DNA of 64,000 bases, taken from contig JAOPKD010000007.1 of assembly GCA_025517565.1 (NCBI GenBank), positions 62,001-126,000 on the forward strand. The letters run 5' to 3'. The translations under genes were made by a program, and so were the position numbers. The stretch's first letter is position 1. The number at the start of each line of letters is the position of its first letter. The notes below the pieces were generated by a model. The model had not been told where the DNA came from and made no database searches. It saw only the letters and a program-made list of their open reading frames with translations. The stretch comes from Halapricum hydrolyticum (lineage in GTDB: Archaea; Halobacteriota; Halobacteria; Halobacteriales; Haloarculaceae). Below, piece by piece: positions 8,536 to 17,335 of this stretch.

Positions 8536-9153
8536 TCATACGCGTCGGAGATATCGCAGGACGTGCAGCAGTTGCCGGCCGTGGCCCCACGCGATCGACC
8601 GCGGCTTCTCGATCTCGCGAGTCTCGATGGAGACTTCGCCGATCCGCGCCCCCTTCGCAGTCGCTTCCAGGACGAGCGTCCCGCACGTACAGACCGTGTC
8701 GAGTTCGAGTTCCATAGCCAGGTCACGCCGGAGTGCCCGCAATCCCGTCCCGGAGTCACTGACGGGTACTTTCAGCCGCGTGAGACGGTTGAGAAGCCGC
8801 TCGGACGGGCGTGGGATGTGTGAGCGCGCGCCCAACACGAGGTCCAGATCGTGTGTCTCGATCGGTTCGGCGACTCGCCGGACGTCCTCCGGACGGTGCT
8901 CGCCGTCGGCGTCGTAGGTCACCACGATCTCGGTCTCGGCTTCCCGGAAGCCGCGTTTCAGCGCCGCGATATATCCCCGGTTGGTCGGCTGTACGACGAC
9001 CGCCGCACCCGCCTCGCGGGCCTCGGCTGCGGTCCTGTCGGTCGAGCCGTCGTCGACGACCAGCACGCGATACTCCCCGGTCAGTTCGTCGACGACCGGT
9101 CCGATCCGCCCCGCTTCGTTGTAGGCGGGCACGACCACTGTCACGTCTTGCAT
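8536..9153 (-). CDS. Family 2 glycosyltransferase
   Basis: 205 residues, a compact GT-A domain without membrane helices. VVVPAYNEAGRIGPVVDEL is the N-terminal nucleotide-sugar motif, VLVVDDGSTDRT carries the first acidic residues, and VVTYDADGEHRPED is the DxD-like metal-binding motif; GARSHIPRPSERLLNRLTRL follows as in dolichol-phosphate-sugar synthases. It probably makes a polyprenyl-phosphate sugar or extends a glycan at the inner membrane face. Donor and acceptor cannot be inferred. It is divergent from the zinc-ribbon gene at 9241. Confidence 0.87.
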   Translation of the reverse strand: MQDVTVVVPAYNEAGRIGPVVDELTGEYRVLVVDDGSTDRTAAEAREAGAAVVVQPTNRGYIAALKRGFREAETEIVVTYDADGEHRPEDVRRVAEPIETHDLDLVLGARSHIPRPSERLLNRLTRLKVPVSDSGTGLRALRRDLAMELELDTVCTCGTLVLEATAKGARIGEVSIETREIEKPRSIAWGHGRQLLHVLRYLRRV

Positions 9154-9181
9154 GGGTGGGTGTACTCGCTGCTCCGTCCTG

Positions 9182-9219
9182 GTAGTGGCGGTTTCGTCCC
9201 GTAGTGGCGGTTTTATCCC
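9182..9219 (+). repeat. 19-bp tandem duplication overlapping a promoter
   Basis: Two adjacent copies of GTAGTGGCGGTTTCGTCCC and GTAGTGGCGGTTTTATCCC. They differ at two bases, which turn TTTCGTC into TTTTATC in the second copy. That second copy supplies the TATA box for the gene at 9241. Confidence 0.7.
9211..9217 (+). promoter_or_regulatory. TATA box of the zinc-ribbon miniprotein
   Basis: TTTTATC centred 27 bases upstream of the ATG at 9241, giving a leaderless transcript. It lies in the second unit of the 19-bp duplication. Confidence 0.6.
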
Positions 9220-9240
9220 ACTGCATCACTAGGCACGGGT

Positions 9241-9399
9241 ATGCCCGCAACTCTCGAAGTCGTGTGTGAGAGCAACGACTGTGAGCTGGACATGTTCGAG
9301 TTGCACTACACCTACGAGATGCCCGACGACGTCGGCGTTTCCGACTTCCAGTGTCCGTATTGCGGTCGAACGGATTCGCTCCGGGCGATCGAACTCTGA
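9241..9399 (+). CDS. 52-residue zinc-ribbon miniprotein, DUF7559-like
   Basis: Translates as MPATLEVVCESNDC, then an acidic central part containing ELHYTYEMPDD, and ends FQCPYCGRTDSLRAIEL. Cys9 and Cys14 plus the CPYC pair (about residues 39-42) form a likely four-cysteine zinc site. Small acidic zinc-finger proteins of this type are abundant in haloarchaea and mostly uncharacterized; nucleic-acid or protein binding is possible. A TATA box 27 bases upstream of the ATG supports the gene. It is followed at once by palindromic element A. Confidence 0.8.
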   Translation: MPATLEVVCESNDCELDMFELHYTYEMPDDVGVSDFQCPYCGRTDSLRAIEL

Positions 9400-9401
9400 C
9401 G

Positions 9402-9472
9402 TGAATTATTGTACGTCCCGTCCGCATCGACCGCGGGCGGTCGAAACAGTAAATCGGTACAATAATCCGTAT
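9402..9472. repeat. Palindromic intergenic element A
   Basis: Outer arms ATTATTGTAC (9405-9414) and GTACAATAAT (9457-9466) are perfect inverted repeats; inside is a second hairpin CGACCG-CGGG-CGGTCG. The element lies between the convergent stops at 9399 and 9504 and is related to elements B (13425) and C (24285). A role as bidirectional terminator or a small dispersed repeat fits the position. Confidence 0.7.
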
Positions 9473-9503
9473 GAGGGTCGCTCAGGTGACCGTCCGACCG
9501 CTA

Positions 9504-10019
9504 TCAGTGTTCGGCCAGCGCGTCTTCGATGGCGTCGTAGTCAGGCAGATCAGGCCACTCCCGGGCCACCCACGCGTACTGCACCGTCCGGTCCTCCTCC
9601 AGGAGGAACACGGCGGGTCGTGGCTCACTGACGCCGGCCATGCCATCGAGGTCGTGGACGATCCCGTAGGACTCGGCGACACCGTTCTGCGGATCGCTGA
9701 ACAGGCGATACGGGATCTCGCGATCCTCGATGAGCGTTTTGTGCTCGTACGGCGAGGAGATCGACAGCCCGACGATCGTCACGTCGTACGTCTCGTCCCA
9801 CGCGCGGTCCCGGAGTTCGTTCCAGACGTACGTCGCCGGGAAGCTCCCGTCCATCGGATAGAACACGAGCAGCACCGGTCCCTCCGCGGTCAACTCCGAC
9901 AGCGCGACGTCTTCCCAGTACTCGTCGTTCACGAGCGGGCGAACGAACTCCGGGGCCTGCTCTCCGACCTGTGGATGCCCCGCGTCGCCGAGATCGACGA
10001 CGTCGAACTCGAGATCCAT
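9504..10019 (-). CDS. Redoxin-domain (AhpC/TSA-like) protein lacking the peroxidatic cysteine
   Basis: 171 residues with a peroxiredoxin fold: an unusual N-terminus, then VGEQAPEFVRPLVND, VLLVFYPMDGSFPATY where the active-site loop would be, and later IPYRLFSDPQNGVAESYGI and RPAVFLLEEDRTVQYAWVA. In functional peroxiredoxins the loop reads FYPxxFTxxC; here the Cys position is Ala and the whole protein contains no cysteine, so classic peroxidase chemistry is not possible. It is directly downstream of the glutaredoxin-like gene (adjacent stop and start), and the two probably function together. Confidence 0.83.
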   Translation of the reverse strand: MDLEFDVVDLGDAGHPQVGEQAPEFVRPLVNDEYWEDVALSELTAEGPVLLVFYPMDGSFPATYVWNELRDRAWDETYDVTIVGLSISSPYEHKTLIEDREIPYRLFSDPQNGVAESYGIVHDLDGMAGVSEPRPAVFLLEEDRTVQYAWVAREWPDLPDYDAIEDALAEH

Positions 10020-10313
10020 TCACGCCGCCTCCCCGTAGGTCCGGTCGAGATATTCGACGATATTGGCGCTCTCGGACATCGTCACGCCGGTGTTCGCGTC
10101 GATGATGGCCGGGACGGCGCGCTGACCGCTGATTCGCTTGACCACGTCGCGCTCGGAGTGCATCGGCTCCACGAAGCGCGAGCGAAAGGGGAGGTCGTAC
10201 TCGTGGAGCTTTCGAACGACGCGCTCGCAGAACGGACAGGCCTGGAGCCGGTACAACGTGATCGACGGATCATCAGCGGTCGACGGACCGCCGGTAGTCG
10301 CGGTTTCACTCAT
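10020..10313 (-). CDS. Glutaredoxin/GST N-domain-like protein
   Basis: 97 residues with a thioredoxin fold: ITLYRLQACPFCERVVRKL holds the CPFC redox motif at about residues 26-29, VPAIID gives the cis-proline and SESANIVEYLDRTYG the C-terminal helix seen in GST N-terminal domains. Haloarchaea use gamma-glutamylcysteine instead of glutathione, so that thiol is the likely partner (family knowledge, not visible here). It is the first gene of a two-gene unit with the cysteine-less redoxin. Confidence 0.87.
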   Translation of the reverse strand: MSETATTGGPSTADDPSITLYRLQACPFCERVVRKLHEYDLPFRSRFVEPMHSERDVVKRISGQRAVPAIIDANTGVTMSESANIVEYLDRTYGEAA

Positions 10314-10466
10314 GGATGTACTCTATTCGTGCGGGGACGCCTAAGCGCTGTGTTGGCGGCCGTTTTCACAGGTTGGACTGGGCCGGCCGACACTTGCCCG
10401 CCGCAGGTCGGGTAGAATTGCGTGAGCAACACAATACTTTAGCGTCGGCGGAGTGAACGTGGGAGT

Positions 10467-11816
10467 ATGTCCGAACCGTTCCTGATCGTCGGCGGCGACG
10501 CGGCGGGGATGAGCGCGGCGAGCAAGGCCAGGCGAGCGGCCCCAGATCGCGAGATAATCGTCCTCGAGCGCGGTGACTGGGTCTCGTATGGTGCCTGCGG
10601 GCTCCCCTACTACGTCAAAGGCGAGATCGAGTCACTGGAGGATCTGGTCGCGGTACCGCCCGAACGGTTCATCGAGGAGCGGGACATCGACCTGCGGATG
10701 GGCCACGAGGGGATCGCGATCGACACCGACGCCAGGACGGTCACCGTCCGGAGCGACGAGGAGACCTACGAGCAGTCCTACGGCGACCTGCTGATCGCGA
10801 CCGGCGCGCGGGCGCTGGAGCCGCCGATCGACGGCCTCGATCTGGAGGGCGTGTTCACCCTGCACAGCATGGACGCCGGCGCGGAGATCAAAGCGTGCGT
10901 CGAAAGCGAGGACCTCGACCGCGTGGCGGTCATCGGCGGCGGCTACGTCGGCATCGAGATGGCCGAGGCCTTCGACGCCCACGGACTCGACGTGACGGTG
11001 TTCGAGATGCTGCCACAGGTCCTGGCGACCTTCGGCGAGAGCGTCGGCGAGGCCGTGGGCGATCACCTGCGCGAGCAGGGCGTCGACGTCCGCCTCTCGA
11101 CGCGCGTCGAGCGACTCGCCGGCGACGGGGCGATCGAGGCCGTCGAGACGGACGACGGCACGGTCCCGGTCGACGCGGCGCTCGTCGGCGCGGGCGTCGT
11201 CCCGAACGCGGAACTGGCCGAACAGGCGGGGATCGAACTGGGCGAGACGGGAGCCATCGCGACCGACGAGTACGGCCGGACGAACGTCGAGGACGTCTAC
11301 GCCGCGGGCGACGTGGCGGAGATGACGCACACGGTGACCGGCAAGCCGGATCACGTCCCGCTGGCGCTGACCGCCAACCGCGCCGGGCGAGCGATCGGCC
11401 AGACGGTCACCGGCACGGAAACGCCGGTCGGCGAGATCGCCGGGACGGCCGTCGTCAAGGCGTTCGATCTCGCAGCCGCGCGAACGGGGATCACCGACGA
11501 AGCGGAGGCCAGAAAGGCCGGCTTCGATCCCGTCTCCGTGACGATCAACGCGCCCTCGCGAGCCCACTACTACCCTGGTGGCGACAAACTCGAGTTGACG
11601 ATGGTCGCCGACCGCGAGACCGAGCAGGTACTGGGCGCGAGCATCGTCGGTCGGGACGGCGTCGCAAAGCGGATCGACACCGTCGCGACGGCGCTGCACG
11701 AGGGGATGACCGTCGAAGAGGTCGAGTACCTCGATCTGGCCTACGCCCCGCCCTTTAGCCCCACTTGGGATCCGGTGTTGACGACGGCGAAGGTGCTGAA
11801 CGGGAAGCTAGAGTGA
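10467..11816 (+). CDS. FAD-dependent pyridine nucleotide-disulfide oxidoreductase, CoA-disulfide reductase/NADH oxidase type
   Basis: 449 residues. FAD-binding motif IVGGDAAGMSAASKARR at the N-terminus; single redox-active cysteine in SYGACGLPYYVKGE (about residue 43), the hallmark of the CoA-disulfide reductase/NADH oxidase/persulfide reductase group; a second Rossmann motif VIGGGYVGIEMAEAF for NAD(P)H; FAD-binding VYAAGDVAE; and a dimerization domain with YYPGGDKLELTMV. It reduces CoA disulfide, or oxygen or persulfide, with NAD(P)H. Stand-alone, with a TATA-like ATACTTTAG about 30 bases upstream. Which substrate is used cannot be settled from sequence. Confidence 0.9.
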   Translation: MSEPFLIVGGDAAGMSAASKARRAAPDREIIVLERGDWVSYGACGLPYYVKGEIESLEDLVAVPPERFIEERDIDLRMGHEGIAIDTDARTVTVRSDEETYEQSYGDLLIATGARALEPPIDGLDLEGVFTLHSMDAGAEIKACVESEDLDRVAVIGGGYVGIEMAEAFDAHGLDVTVFEMLPQVLATFGESVGEAVGDHLREQGVDVRLSTRVERLAGDGAIEAVETDDGTVPVDAALVGAGVVPNAELAEQAGIELGETGAIATDEYGRTNVEDVYAAGDVAEMTHTVTGKPDHVPLALTANRAGRAIGQTVTGTETPVGEIAGTAVVKAFDLAAARTGITDEAEARKAGFDPVSVTINAPSRAHYYPGGDKLELTMVADRETEQVLGASIVGRDGVAKRIDTVATALHEGMTVEEVEYLDLAYAPPFSPTWDPVLTTAKVLNGKLE

Positions 11817-11876
11817 ACGCTCGCGGGTGCAGAACGCCGGGATCGGAATGGTGACCGGTACGCGGTCGAAAATCGA

Positions 11877-12179
11877 TCACTCGACGTCGTACTCGACGTC
11901 CTCGCCCGCACCGTCGGGATCGATCGTCACCGCGTTGTCGGTCTCGACGATCGCCAGCCCGTCGAGGTCACAGAGCTGTTCGACATCCGACTGAGAAATC
12001 GAGACGACCAGCGTTCCGAAGCGACGCCGATCCTCGATGCTCCCGCCGAGGTCTTCGATCCGCTCGGCGACGGCGTCGACGCCCGGTTCGTAACCGTCCT
12101 CGACCTCGACCAGAAGCGTGACGGATTCGCCTTCGAGCGGGTCGTCGACGATCGACCGGACCGCCGGGGAGACGTACAT
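11877..12179 (-). CDS. Small acidic protein with possible inhibitor I9-like fold
   Basis: 100 residues from the ATG at 12179 (MYVSPAVRSIVDDPLEGE); an upstream start at 12239 is less likely because an ATACGTTTT promoter-like stretch sits about 30 bases before 12179. The pattern of a strand, a long helix (GVDAVAERIEDLGGSIEDRR), FGTLVVSISQSDVEQLCDL and a final GLAIVETDNAVTI resembles subtilisin prodomain/I9 modules, which bind protease surfaces. No protease is adjacent. This is a fold-level guess; the gene itself is well supported by codon use. Confidence 0.6.
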   Translation of the reverse strand: MYVSPAVRSIVDDPLEGESVTLLVEVEDGYEPGVDAVAERIEDLGGSIEDRRRFGTLVVSISQSDVEQLCDLDGLAIVETDNAVTIDPDGAGEDVEYDVE

Positions 12180-12341
12180 CGCCTGTCGATAGGAGCGACC
12201 GACACCAAAACGTATCGAAACGCCCGGGAGAGAAGCCACGGGGAGCGGGTTCCCAGGCGTGATCGACGTCCGCTACCAGGCGTTCTGTCACGAACCCGTT
12301 CACCGCGTGGCTTTTCTGACAGCCAGACGAACGGAAACACG

Positions 12342-13427
12342 ATGCCGATCAGCCGCCGAACAGCACTGATCAGCTGCGGGGTCGCGCTCGGAGGGTGTTC
12401 GGTACCGGGTGTGAAACCGGACAGCCAATTCGAGCTGCGCCACAGCGTCGACGGGGCGGCACGGCTCGGATTCGTCGGGGATCTCCTGCTTGCTCGGCGC
12501 GTCCAGGAGACCCACCGGTCGATGCCTGGAGCGGTGTGGGACGGGATGAGCACCCGACTCGGTGCGCTGGACACCGTCGTCGGGAACCTCGAGTGTACGC
12601 TCACCACGCGGGGCGACCCCTGGCCGGACAAGCAGTGGCGATTCCGGGGCGACCCGGCGTGGGCGACGACCGTCCTTGAAACCGGCAACGTCGGGGCAGT
12701 TAGCCTCGCCAACAATCACGTGATGGACTACGGTCCCGCCTCGGTTCGAGACACGACAGCTACGCTCGACGCGGCAGGGATCGCCCATGCGGGCGCCGGG
12801 CACGATCGGTCAGCGGCGTTCGCACCGACGACCCTGGAGGCAGGGGAGTTGACTGTCGCGATGGTGAGCTACACCGACCGATTCCGTCCGTTCACCGCAG
12901 GACTGGACACCGCCGGGACGGCCTTTTTGAGTACGGATCCGCGCGATTCGGCGGTCCGCAGCCGGATCGAGCACAGTCTCGCGCGGGTCCCCGAGTCGGT
13001 CGACCTCGTCGTGGCGTCGCTACACTGGGGACCGAACTACGAGCCGAAGACCGACCGTCACCGCCGGTTCGGTCGGTGGTTGATCGACCGCGGCGTCGAC
13101 GTCGTCCACGGCCACAGCGCTCACGAAATCGCCGGGATCGAGGTCTACGACGGCCGTCCAATTCTTTACGACACGGGTACATTTGTTTCCGACTTCTATC
13201 CCGTCGAAAATCACCGCAACGACCTGACATTCCTGTTCGAACTCGTGGTTGAGGAGGGGCTGTCGGAGCTGCGGCTCCACCCGATCAGGGTTGTCGAGGA
13301 GTCGGTTCGGACTGCAGGGCAGCGCGGTCGTCGGTGGCTTCGCGAGCGGATGCAGTCGCGGTCGGCACAGTTCGGGACGACAGTCCAGGAGCGTTCGGAC
13401 GAGGGGCCGCTCACAGTTTCGCTCTGA
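12342..13427 (+). CDS. CapA-family (poly-gamma-glutamate biosynthesis-like) exported lipoprotein
   Basis: 361 residues. The N-terminus SRRTALISCGVALGGC has a twin-arginine pair and a lipobox ending in Cys19, so export by Tat and lipid anchoring are likely. The body is the calcineurin-like CapA fold: LGFVGDLLLARR, VVGNLECTLTTRG, SLANNHVMDYG, DLVVASLHWGPNYE and VVHGHSAHEIAGIE, which together hold the metal-binding Asp, Asn and His residues. CapA homologues take part in capsule or polymer assembly; no capB/capC genes are adjacent, so the substrate here is unknown. Its stop codon is the start of palindromic element B. Confidence 0.88.
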   Translation: MPISRRTALISCGVALGGCSVPGVKPDSQFELRHSVDGAARLGFVGDLLLARRVQETHRSMPGAVWDGMSTRLGALDTVVGNLECTLTTRGDPWPDKQWRFRGDPAWATTVLETGNVGAVSLANNHVMDYGPASVRDTTATLDAAGIAHAGAGHDRSAAFAPTTLEAGELTVAMVSYTDRFRPFTAGLDTAGTAFLSTDPRDSAVRSRIEHSLARVPESVDLVVASLHWGPNYEPKTDRHRRFGRWLIDRGVDVVHGHSAHEIAGIEVYDGRPILYDTGTFVSDFYPVENHRNDLTFLFELVVEEGLSELRLHPIRVVEESVRTAGQRGRRWLRERMQSRSAQFGTTVQERSDEGPLTVSL

Positions 13428-13474
13428 TACCGATTATTGTACGTCTGTTCTGCATCGACTGCCCGATTCGGCGG
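13425..13474. repeat. Palindromic intergenic element B (3' part degenerate)
   Basis: Starts at the TGA of the CapA-like gene. Its left arm GATTATTGTACGTCTGTTC matches elements A and C, and the inner hairpin CGACTGCC-CGATTC-GGCGGTCG is retained, but the right outer arm is missing. Over its first 38 bases it differs from element C at 7 positions. Confidence 0.6.
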
Positions 13475-13652
13475 TCGGGGTGGAGTCGACATCCAGCAGT
13501 CCCTGTGACGGTCTCGCTGGCGGCGACTATCAAGGCCTAGATGAACACTGATTTTCAGGTTATCGTTGCACAGATAGTAGCCCGTTTCCGGCCGCCGGTA
13601 GCAAAAAGCATATCTCCGGGCATGCCCCAGTCTATCACATCGACCCTCGACT

Positions 13653-15878
13653 ATGAACGAAGTTCAACTAGAGGTCGCGAAAGCGTACCCGAACGATTCG
13701 GGTAGAGGCATCGCGCGCCTCGACCCCGACACGCTCTTGCATCTCAAACTCTCCCCCGGTGACATCATCGAGATCGAGGGCGGCGACACGACCGCCGCGA
13801 AGGTCTGGCGGGCCGACCGCCAGGACTGGAACACCGACACGGTCCGCATCGACGGGTTCACCCGTCAGAACGCGGACGTCGGCATCGGCGAGCGTGTCAC
13901 CATTCGCAAGGCAGAGGCAGAGAAGGCAGAGAAACTCGTGCTCGCCCCGCCAGAGGAGGCCAGCGTCCAGTTCGGCTCGGACGCGGCGGGCATGGTCAAA
14001 CGACAGATCCTCAAGCGCCCGGTCGTCGAACGGGACATCGTCCCCGTGATGTCCTCGACGAACCACCCGTTCATGCGCTCGCCCGGGCAGGCGATCCCGC
14101 TGATCGCGGTCGAGACTGAACCGGACGGCGTCGCTCTGATCACCGAGGATACCGACGTCGAACTGCGCGAGGAACCGATCTCCGGGTTCGAGAAGACCGG
14201 CGGCGGGATCACCTACGAGGACATCGGCGGCCTCCAGAACGAGATCCAGCGGGTCCGCGAGATGGTCGAGTTGCCGATGAAACACCCCCAGATCTTCAAG
14301 AAACTCGGGATCGAGCCACCGCAAGGTGTGCTGCTGCACGGCCCGCCCGGCACTGGCAAGACCCTGCTGGCCAAGGCCGTCGCCAACGAGACTTCCGCGA
14401 GTTTCTTCTCTATCGCCGGGCCGGAGATAATCTCGAAGTACTACGGAGAGTCCGAACAGCAACTCAGGGAGATCTTCGAGGACGCGACCGAGGAGTCGCC
14501 GTCGATCATCTTCATCGACGAACTCGACTCGATCGCCCCCAAGCGCGAGGACGTGACCGGCGAAGTCGAACGGCGCGTTGTCGCCCAGTTGTTGACGATG
14601 ATGGACGGCCTCGAATCGCGGGGGCAGGTCATCGTCATCGCCGCCACGAACCGGGTCGACTCGGTCGATCCTGCTCTCCGGCGGCCCGGCCGGTTCGATC
14701 GGGAAATCGAGATCGGCGTCCCCGACGAGGTCGGCCGCGAGGAGATCCTGCAGATCCACACGCGCGGGATGCCACTCTCGGACGACGTCGAACTGCCACG
14801 GCTCGCGGCCGAGACCCACGGCTTCGTCGGCGCGGACATCGAGAGCCTGACGAAGGAAGCAGCGATGAAAGCGCTGCGGCGCTACTTGCCGGAGATCGAT
14901 CTGGACGAGGAGGACATCCCGCCGAGTCTGATCGACCGGATGATCATCAAGCGCGAGGACTTCCGCGGGGCCCTGAACGAGGTGAGCCCGTCCGCGATGC
15001 GAGAGGTCCTCGTGGAGTTGCCCAAGATCTCCTGGGACGACGTCGGGGGCCTCGAAGAGGCGAAAGGGCAGGTCAAAGAGAGCATCGAGTGGCCGATGAA
15101 CCAGGCCGAGAAGTTCGAGCGGATGGGGATCGAACCGCCCGCCGGCGTTCTGCTGTACGGGCCGCCCGGGACGGGCAAGACGCTGATGGCCAAGGCCGTC
15201 GCCAACGAGACTGACGCCAACTTCATCTCCGTGCGCGGTCCGCAACTGCTCAGCAAGTGGGTCGGCGAGAGCGAGAAGGCCATCCGTCAGACCTTCCGGA
15301 AGGCCCGGCAGGTCGCACCAACGGTGATCTTCTTCGACGAACTGGACAGTCTCGCGCCCGGACGCGGCGGCGACGTCGGCTCGAACGTCTCCGAGCGCGT
15401 GGTCAACCAGCTGCTGACCGAGATGGACGGCCTCGAGGACATGGAGGACGTGATGGTCATCGGCGCGACCAACCGCCCGGACATGATCGATCCCGCCCTC
15501 ATCCGGTCGGGTCGGTTCGATCGGTTGATCAACATCGGTGAGCCAGACGTCGAGGGTCGCGAGCAGATCCTGAAGATCCACACCAACGACACGCCGCTGG
15601 CTCCGGACGTGAGCCTGCGCGAACTCGCAGAGATTACGGAGGGATACGTCGGCTCGGACCTGGAATCGATCGCCCGCGAGGCCGCTATCGAGGCGCTCCG
15701 GGACGACGACGACGCCGAAGAGGTCGAGATGCAGCACTTCCGGTCGGCACTGGAGAGCGTCCGGCCGACGATCGACGAGGACATCAGGGAGTACTTCGAG
15801 CAGATGGAAGACCGGTTCCGCGGCGGCGGCCGCGAGATGGAGCGCCAGCGTGGTTCGGGCCGGATCGGCTTCCAGTAA
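13653..15878 (+). CDS. Cdc48/VAT-type AAA+ ATPase
   Basis: 741 residues. A double-psi beta-barrel plus four-stranded N-domain (about 1-185) is followed by two AAA+ modules. D1 has Walker A GPPGTGKT at about 230-237 and Walker [14 protein letters not shown]2 has GPPGTGKT at about 503-510 and [12 protein letters not shown]. Arginine-finger segments RRPGRFDRE and IRSGRFDRL are present. Cdc48 unfolds ubiquitin-like-(SAMP-) or otherwise tagged proteins and can feed the archaeal proteasome. The C-terminus lacks an HbYX proteasome-docking motif. Transcribed alone; an AT-rich AAAAGCATATC about 45 bases upstream may be the promoter. Confidence 0.95.
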   Translation: MNEVQLEVAKAYPNDSGRGIARLDPDTLLHLKLSPGDIIEIEGGDTTAAKVWRADRQDWNTDTVRIDGFTRQNADVGIGERVTIRKAEAEKAEKLVLAPPEEASVQFGSDAAGMVKRQILKRPVVERDIVPVMSSTNHPFMRSPGQAIPLIAVETEPDGVALITEDTDVELREEPISGFEKTGGGITYEDIGGLQNEIQRVREMVELPMKHPQIFKKLGIEPPQGVLLHGPPGTGKTLLAKAVANETSASFFSIAGPEIISKYYGESEQQLREIFEDATEESPSIIFIDELDSIAPKREDVTGEVERRVVAQLLTMMDGLESRGQVIVIAATNRVDSVDPALRRPGRFDREIEIGVPDEVGREEILQIHTRGMPLSDDVELPRLAAETHGFVGADIESLTKEAAMKALRRYLPEIDLDEEDIPPSLIDRMIIKREDFRGALNEVSPSAMREVLVELPKISWDDVGGLEEAKGQVKESIEWPMNQAEKFERMGIEPPAGVLLYGPPGTGKTLMAKAVANETDANFISVRGPQLLSKWVGESEKAIRQTFRKARQVAPTVIFFDELDSLAPGRGGDVGSNVSERVVNQLLTEMDGLEDMEDVMVIGATNRPDMIDPALIRSGRFDRLINIGEPDVEGREQILKIHTNDTPLAPDVSLRELAEITEGYVGSDLESIAREAAIEALRDDDDAEEVEMQHFRSALESVRPTIDEDIREYFEQMEDRFRGGGREMERQRGSGRIGFQ

Positions 15879-16047
15879 GCACGGCCTCCCGCAGTTTCTG
15901 ATTCTGTCTGACGAGAGTCGACGAAGAACCAAACCGCTCCGAGAGATCGACTCCCGTCTCGACAGTCCGGCAATACGACTGTGACGTGACCGAAACGCCA
16001 GAAGTCGCCGGACGGCAGTGCCGAGGACACCCACGGGCGCACAGACG

Positions 16048-16215
16048 TCAGACAGTCCGAGCAACGAACGCGACCGTACACAGGAGGAGTCCGAACAGGC
16101 TCGTGAGGAGCGCGATCCTATCGAGAATCTCGACCCCCGCCACCGCACCGTAGACCGAGAAGACGAGCAACGCGATGCCGTACCTCTCCGTTACGTCGAC
16201 GTCGTCCAGGTTCAT
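16048..16215 (-). CDS. Small two-helix membrane protein
   Basis: 55 residues from the ATG at 16215: MNLDDVDVTERYGIALLVFS, with hydrophobic segments at about 12-30 and 35-53. The longer frame back to 16419 is low-complexity and crosses a good TATA box (ATAAAACATT on the minus strand, 16241-16250, 31 bases upstream of 16215), so the short form is preferred. Function unknown. Between it and cdc48 are 169 bases in which I see no gene. Confidence 0.55.
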   Translation of the reverse strand: MNLDDVDVTERYGIALLVFSVYGAVAGVEILDRIALLTSLFGLLLCTVAFVARTV

Positions 16216-16454
16216 CGTGACTGGTGTATTATCTGTCCACAATGTTTTATGTGTCGGGTTCGAGTCAGGTTTCGAGGACCCGATCCAGCAGTCGACGTCC
16301 TCTCTGATCCGGCCAGTGGTCAATACGTTCTCTACAGGCAGACGGGGCGAATAACGGGTCACACGGATCGAATACTCGGGACCCGAGCCGGGGTGTTCCC
16401 CGCACACTCCCCGTTGCACACTGTTTTTGTCCGCTGGGGCACTCGTTCCGAACG

Positions 16455-17138
16455 ATGACGGTCACGTTTCGCGACCGGGCGGTCCTGATGGACGGGACGC
16501 TCGTTCTCGCAGACCTGCACTTCGGTCGCGCCGCGACGTCCGCAGTCGAGGCCCCGATCGAAGACGGTCAGGACGTCCTCGGGCGGCTCGAGGAACTCCT
16601 CGAAGCGACAGCCCCCCGGACGGTCGTTCTCGCTGGCGACGTCCTCCACGCATTCGATACGATCCCGTCGATGGTCGACGACCGACTCGCGGCGCTGGAA
16701 GAGCGCGTCATCGACGCCGACGCGGAGCTGGTCGTCGTCGCCGGCAATCACGACACGATGCTCGGGGAAGTCTGGGATGGCCCGATCGCGGACCGATATC
16801 GAATCGACGAGCGGACGGTCGTCGTACACGGACACGAACGGCCCGACGTCGAGGCTGAACGGTACGTCCTGGGTCACGACCACCCTGTCATCGAGATCGA
16901 GGGACAGCGACAGCCGTGCTTTCTGCAGGGTCCCGGTGGCCCGGATGGGGCGGAGGCACTCGTGTTGCCGGCGTTCAACCGTTTTACCGCCGGCGTTCCG
17001 ATCAACGGGATGGACGCGACGGACTTCCAGTCGCCGCTGGTCGTCGCGGCCGAGCCGCTCGAACCGATCGTCAGAGACGAACACGCCGGGGAGACGCTAC
17101 GCTTCCCGCAGCTTGGGTCGTTTCGACATTACCTGTAG
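16455..17138 (+). CDS. Calcineurin-like metallophosphoesterase
   Basis: 227 residues with all five phosphoesterase blocks: LADLHFG (metal-binding Asp and His), VVLAGDVLHAF, VVVAGNHDTML, VVVHGHERPD and VLGHDHPVIEI. The compact form with LADLHFG and the late NRFTAGVPING is that of the COG1407-type archaeal family, often annotated as phosphoesterase or ICC-like. Two metal ions would hydrolyse a phosphoester of unknown identity in the cytoplasm. No helicase partner is adjacent. Confidence 0.88.
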   Translation: MTVTFRDRAVLMDGTLVLADLHFGRAATSAVEAPIEDGQDVLGRLEELLEATAPRTVVLAGDVLHAFDTIPSMVDDRLAALEERVIDADAELVVVAGNHDTMLGEVWDGPIADRYRIDERTVVVHGHERPDVEAERYVLGHDHPVIEIEGQRQPCFLQGPGGPDGAEALVLPAFNRFTAGVPINGMDATDFQSPLVVAAEPLEPIVRDEHAGETLRFPQLGSFRHYL

Positions 17139-17179
17139 AGAGCGGTAGTGCTTTATTTCTCGCCGTTGGAGATTCAGAC

Positions 17180-17278
17180 ATGGACGTGGCTGTCGTCATC
17201 ACGATCGCGACCGTACTGATCTTGCTCGGACTGATAGCCGTGACGCGCTGGCTCGTCCCGAAAGCGCTCTCCGAGTGA
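17180..17278 (+). CDS. Possible 32-residue single-span membrane protein
   Basis: Reads MDVAVVITIATVLILLGLIA followed by VTRWLVPKALSE. One hydrophobic helix of about 18 residues with a basic C-terminal end, hence N-out/C-in by the positive-inside rule. It fills most of the gap between the phosphoesterase and the dehydratase in the same direction. Support is limited to its composition and a clean frame; it could be chance. Confidence 0.4.
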   Translation: MDVAVVITIATVLILLGLIAVTRWLVPKALSE

Positions 17279-17335
17279 TCGCTCTCGGCGATATTACCAC
17301 CACCACTTTTCCCGCACGCGCCGGAACGGCCGGCC

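Noticed and set aside
13668..16148. 826-residue minus-strand open frame across cdc48
   Set aside because: It mirrors the AAA+ gene exactly and shows no motifs; long antisense frames are normal in DNA of this GC content.
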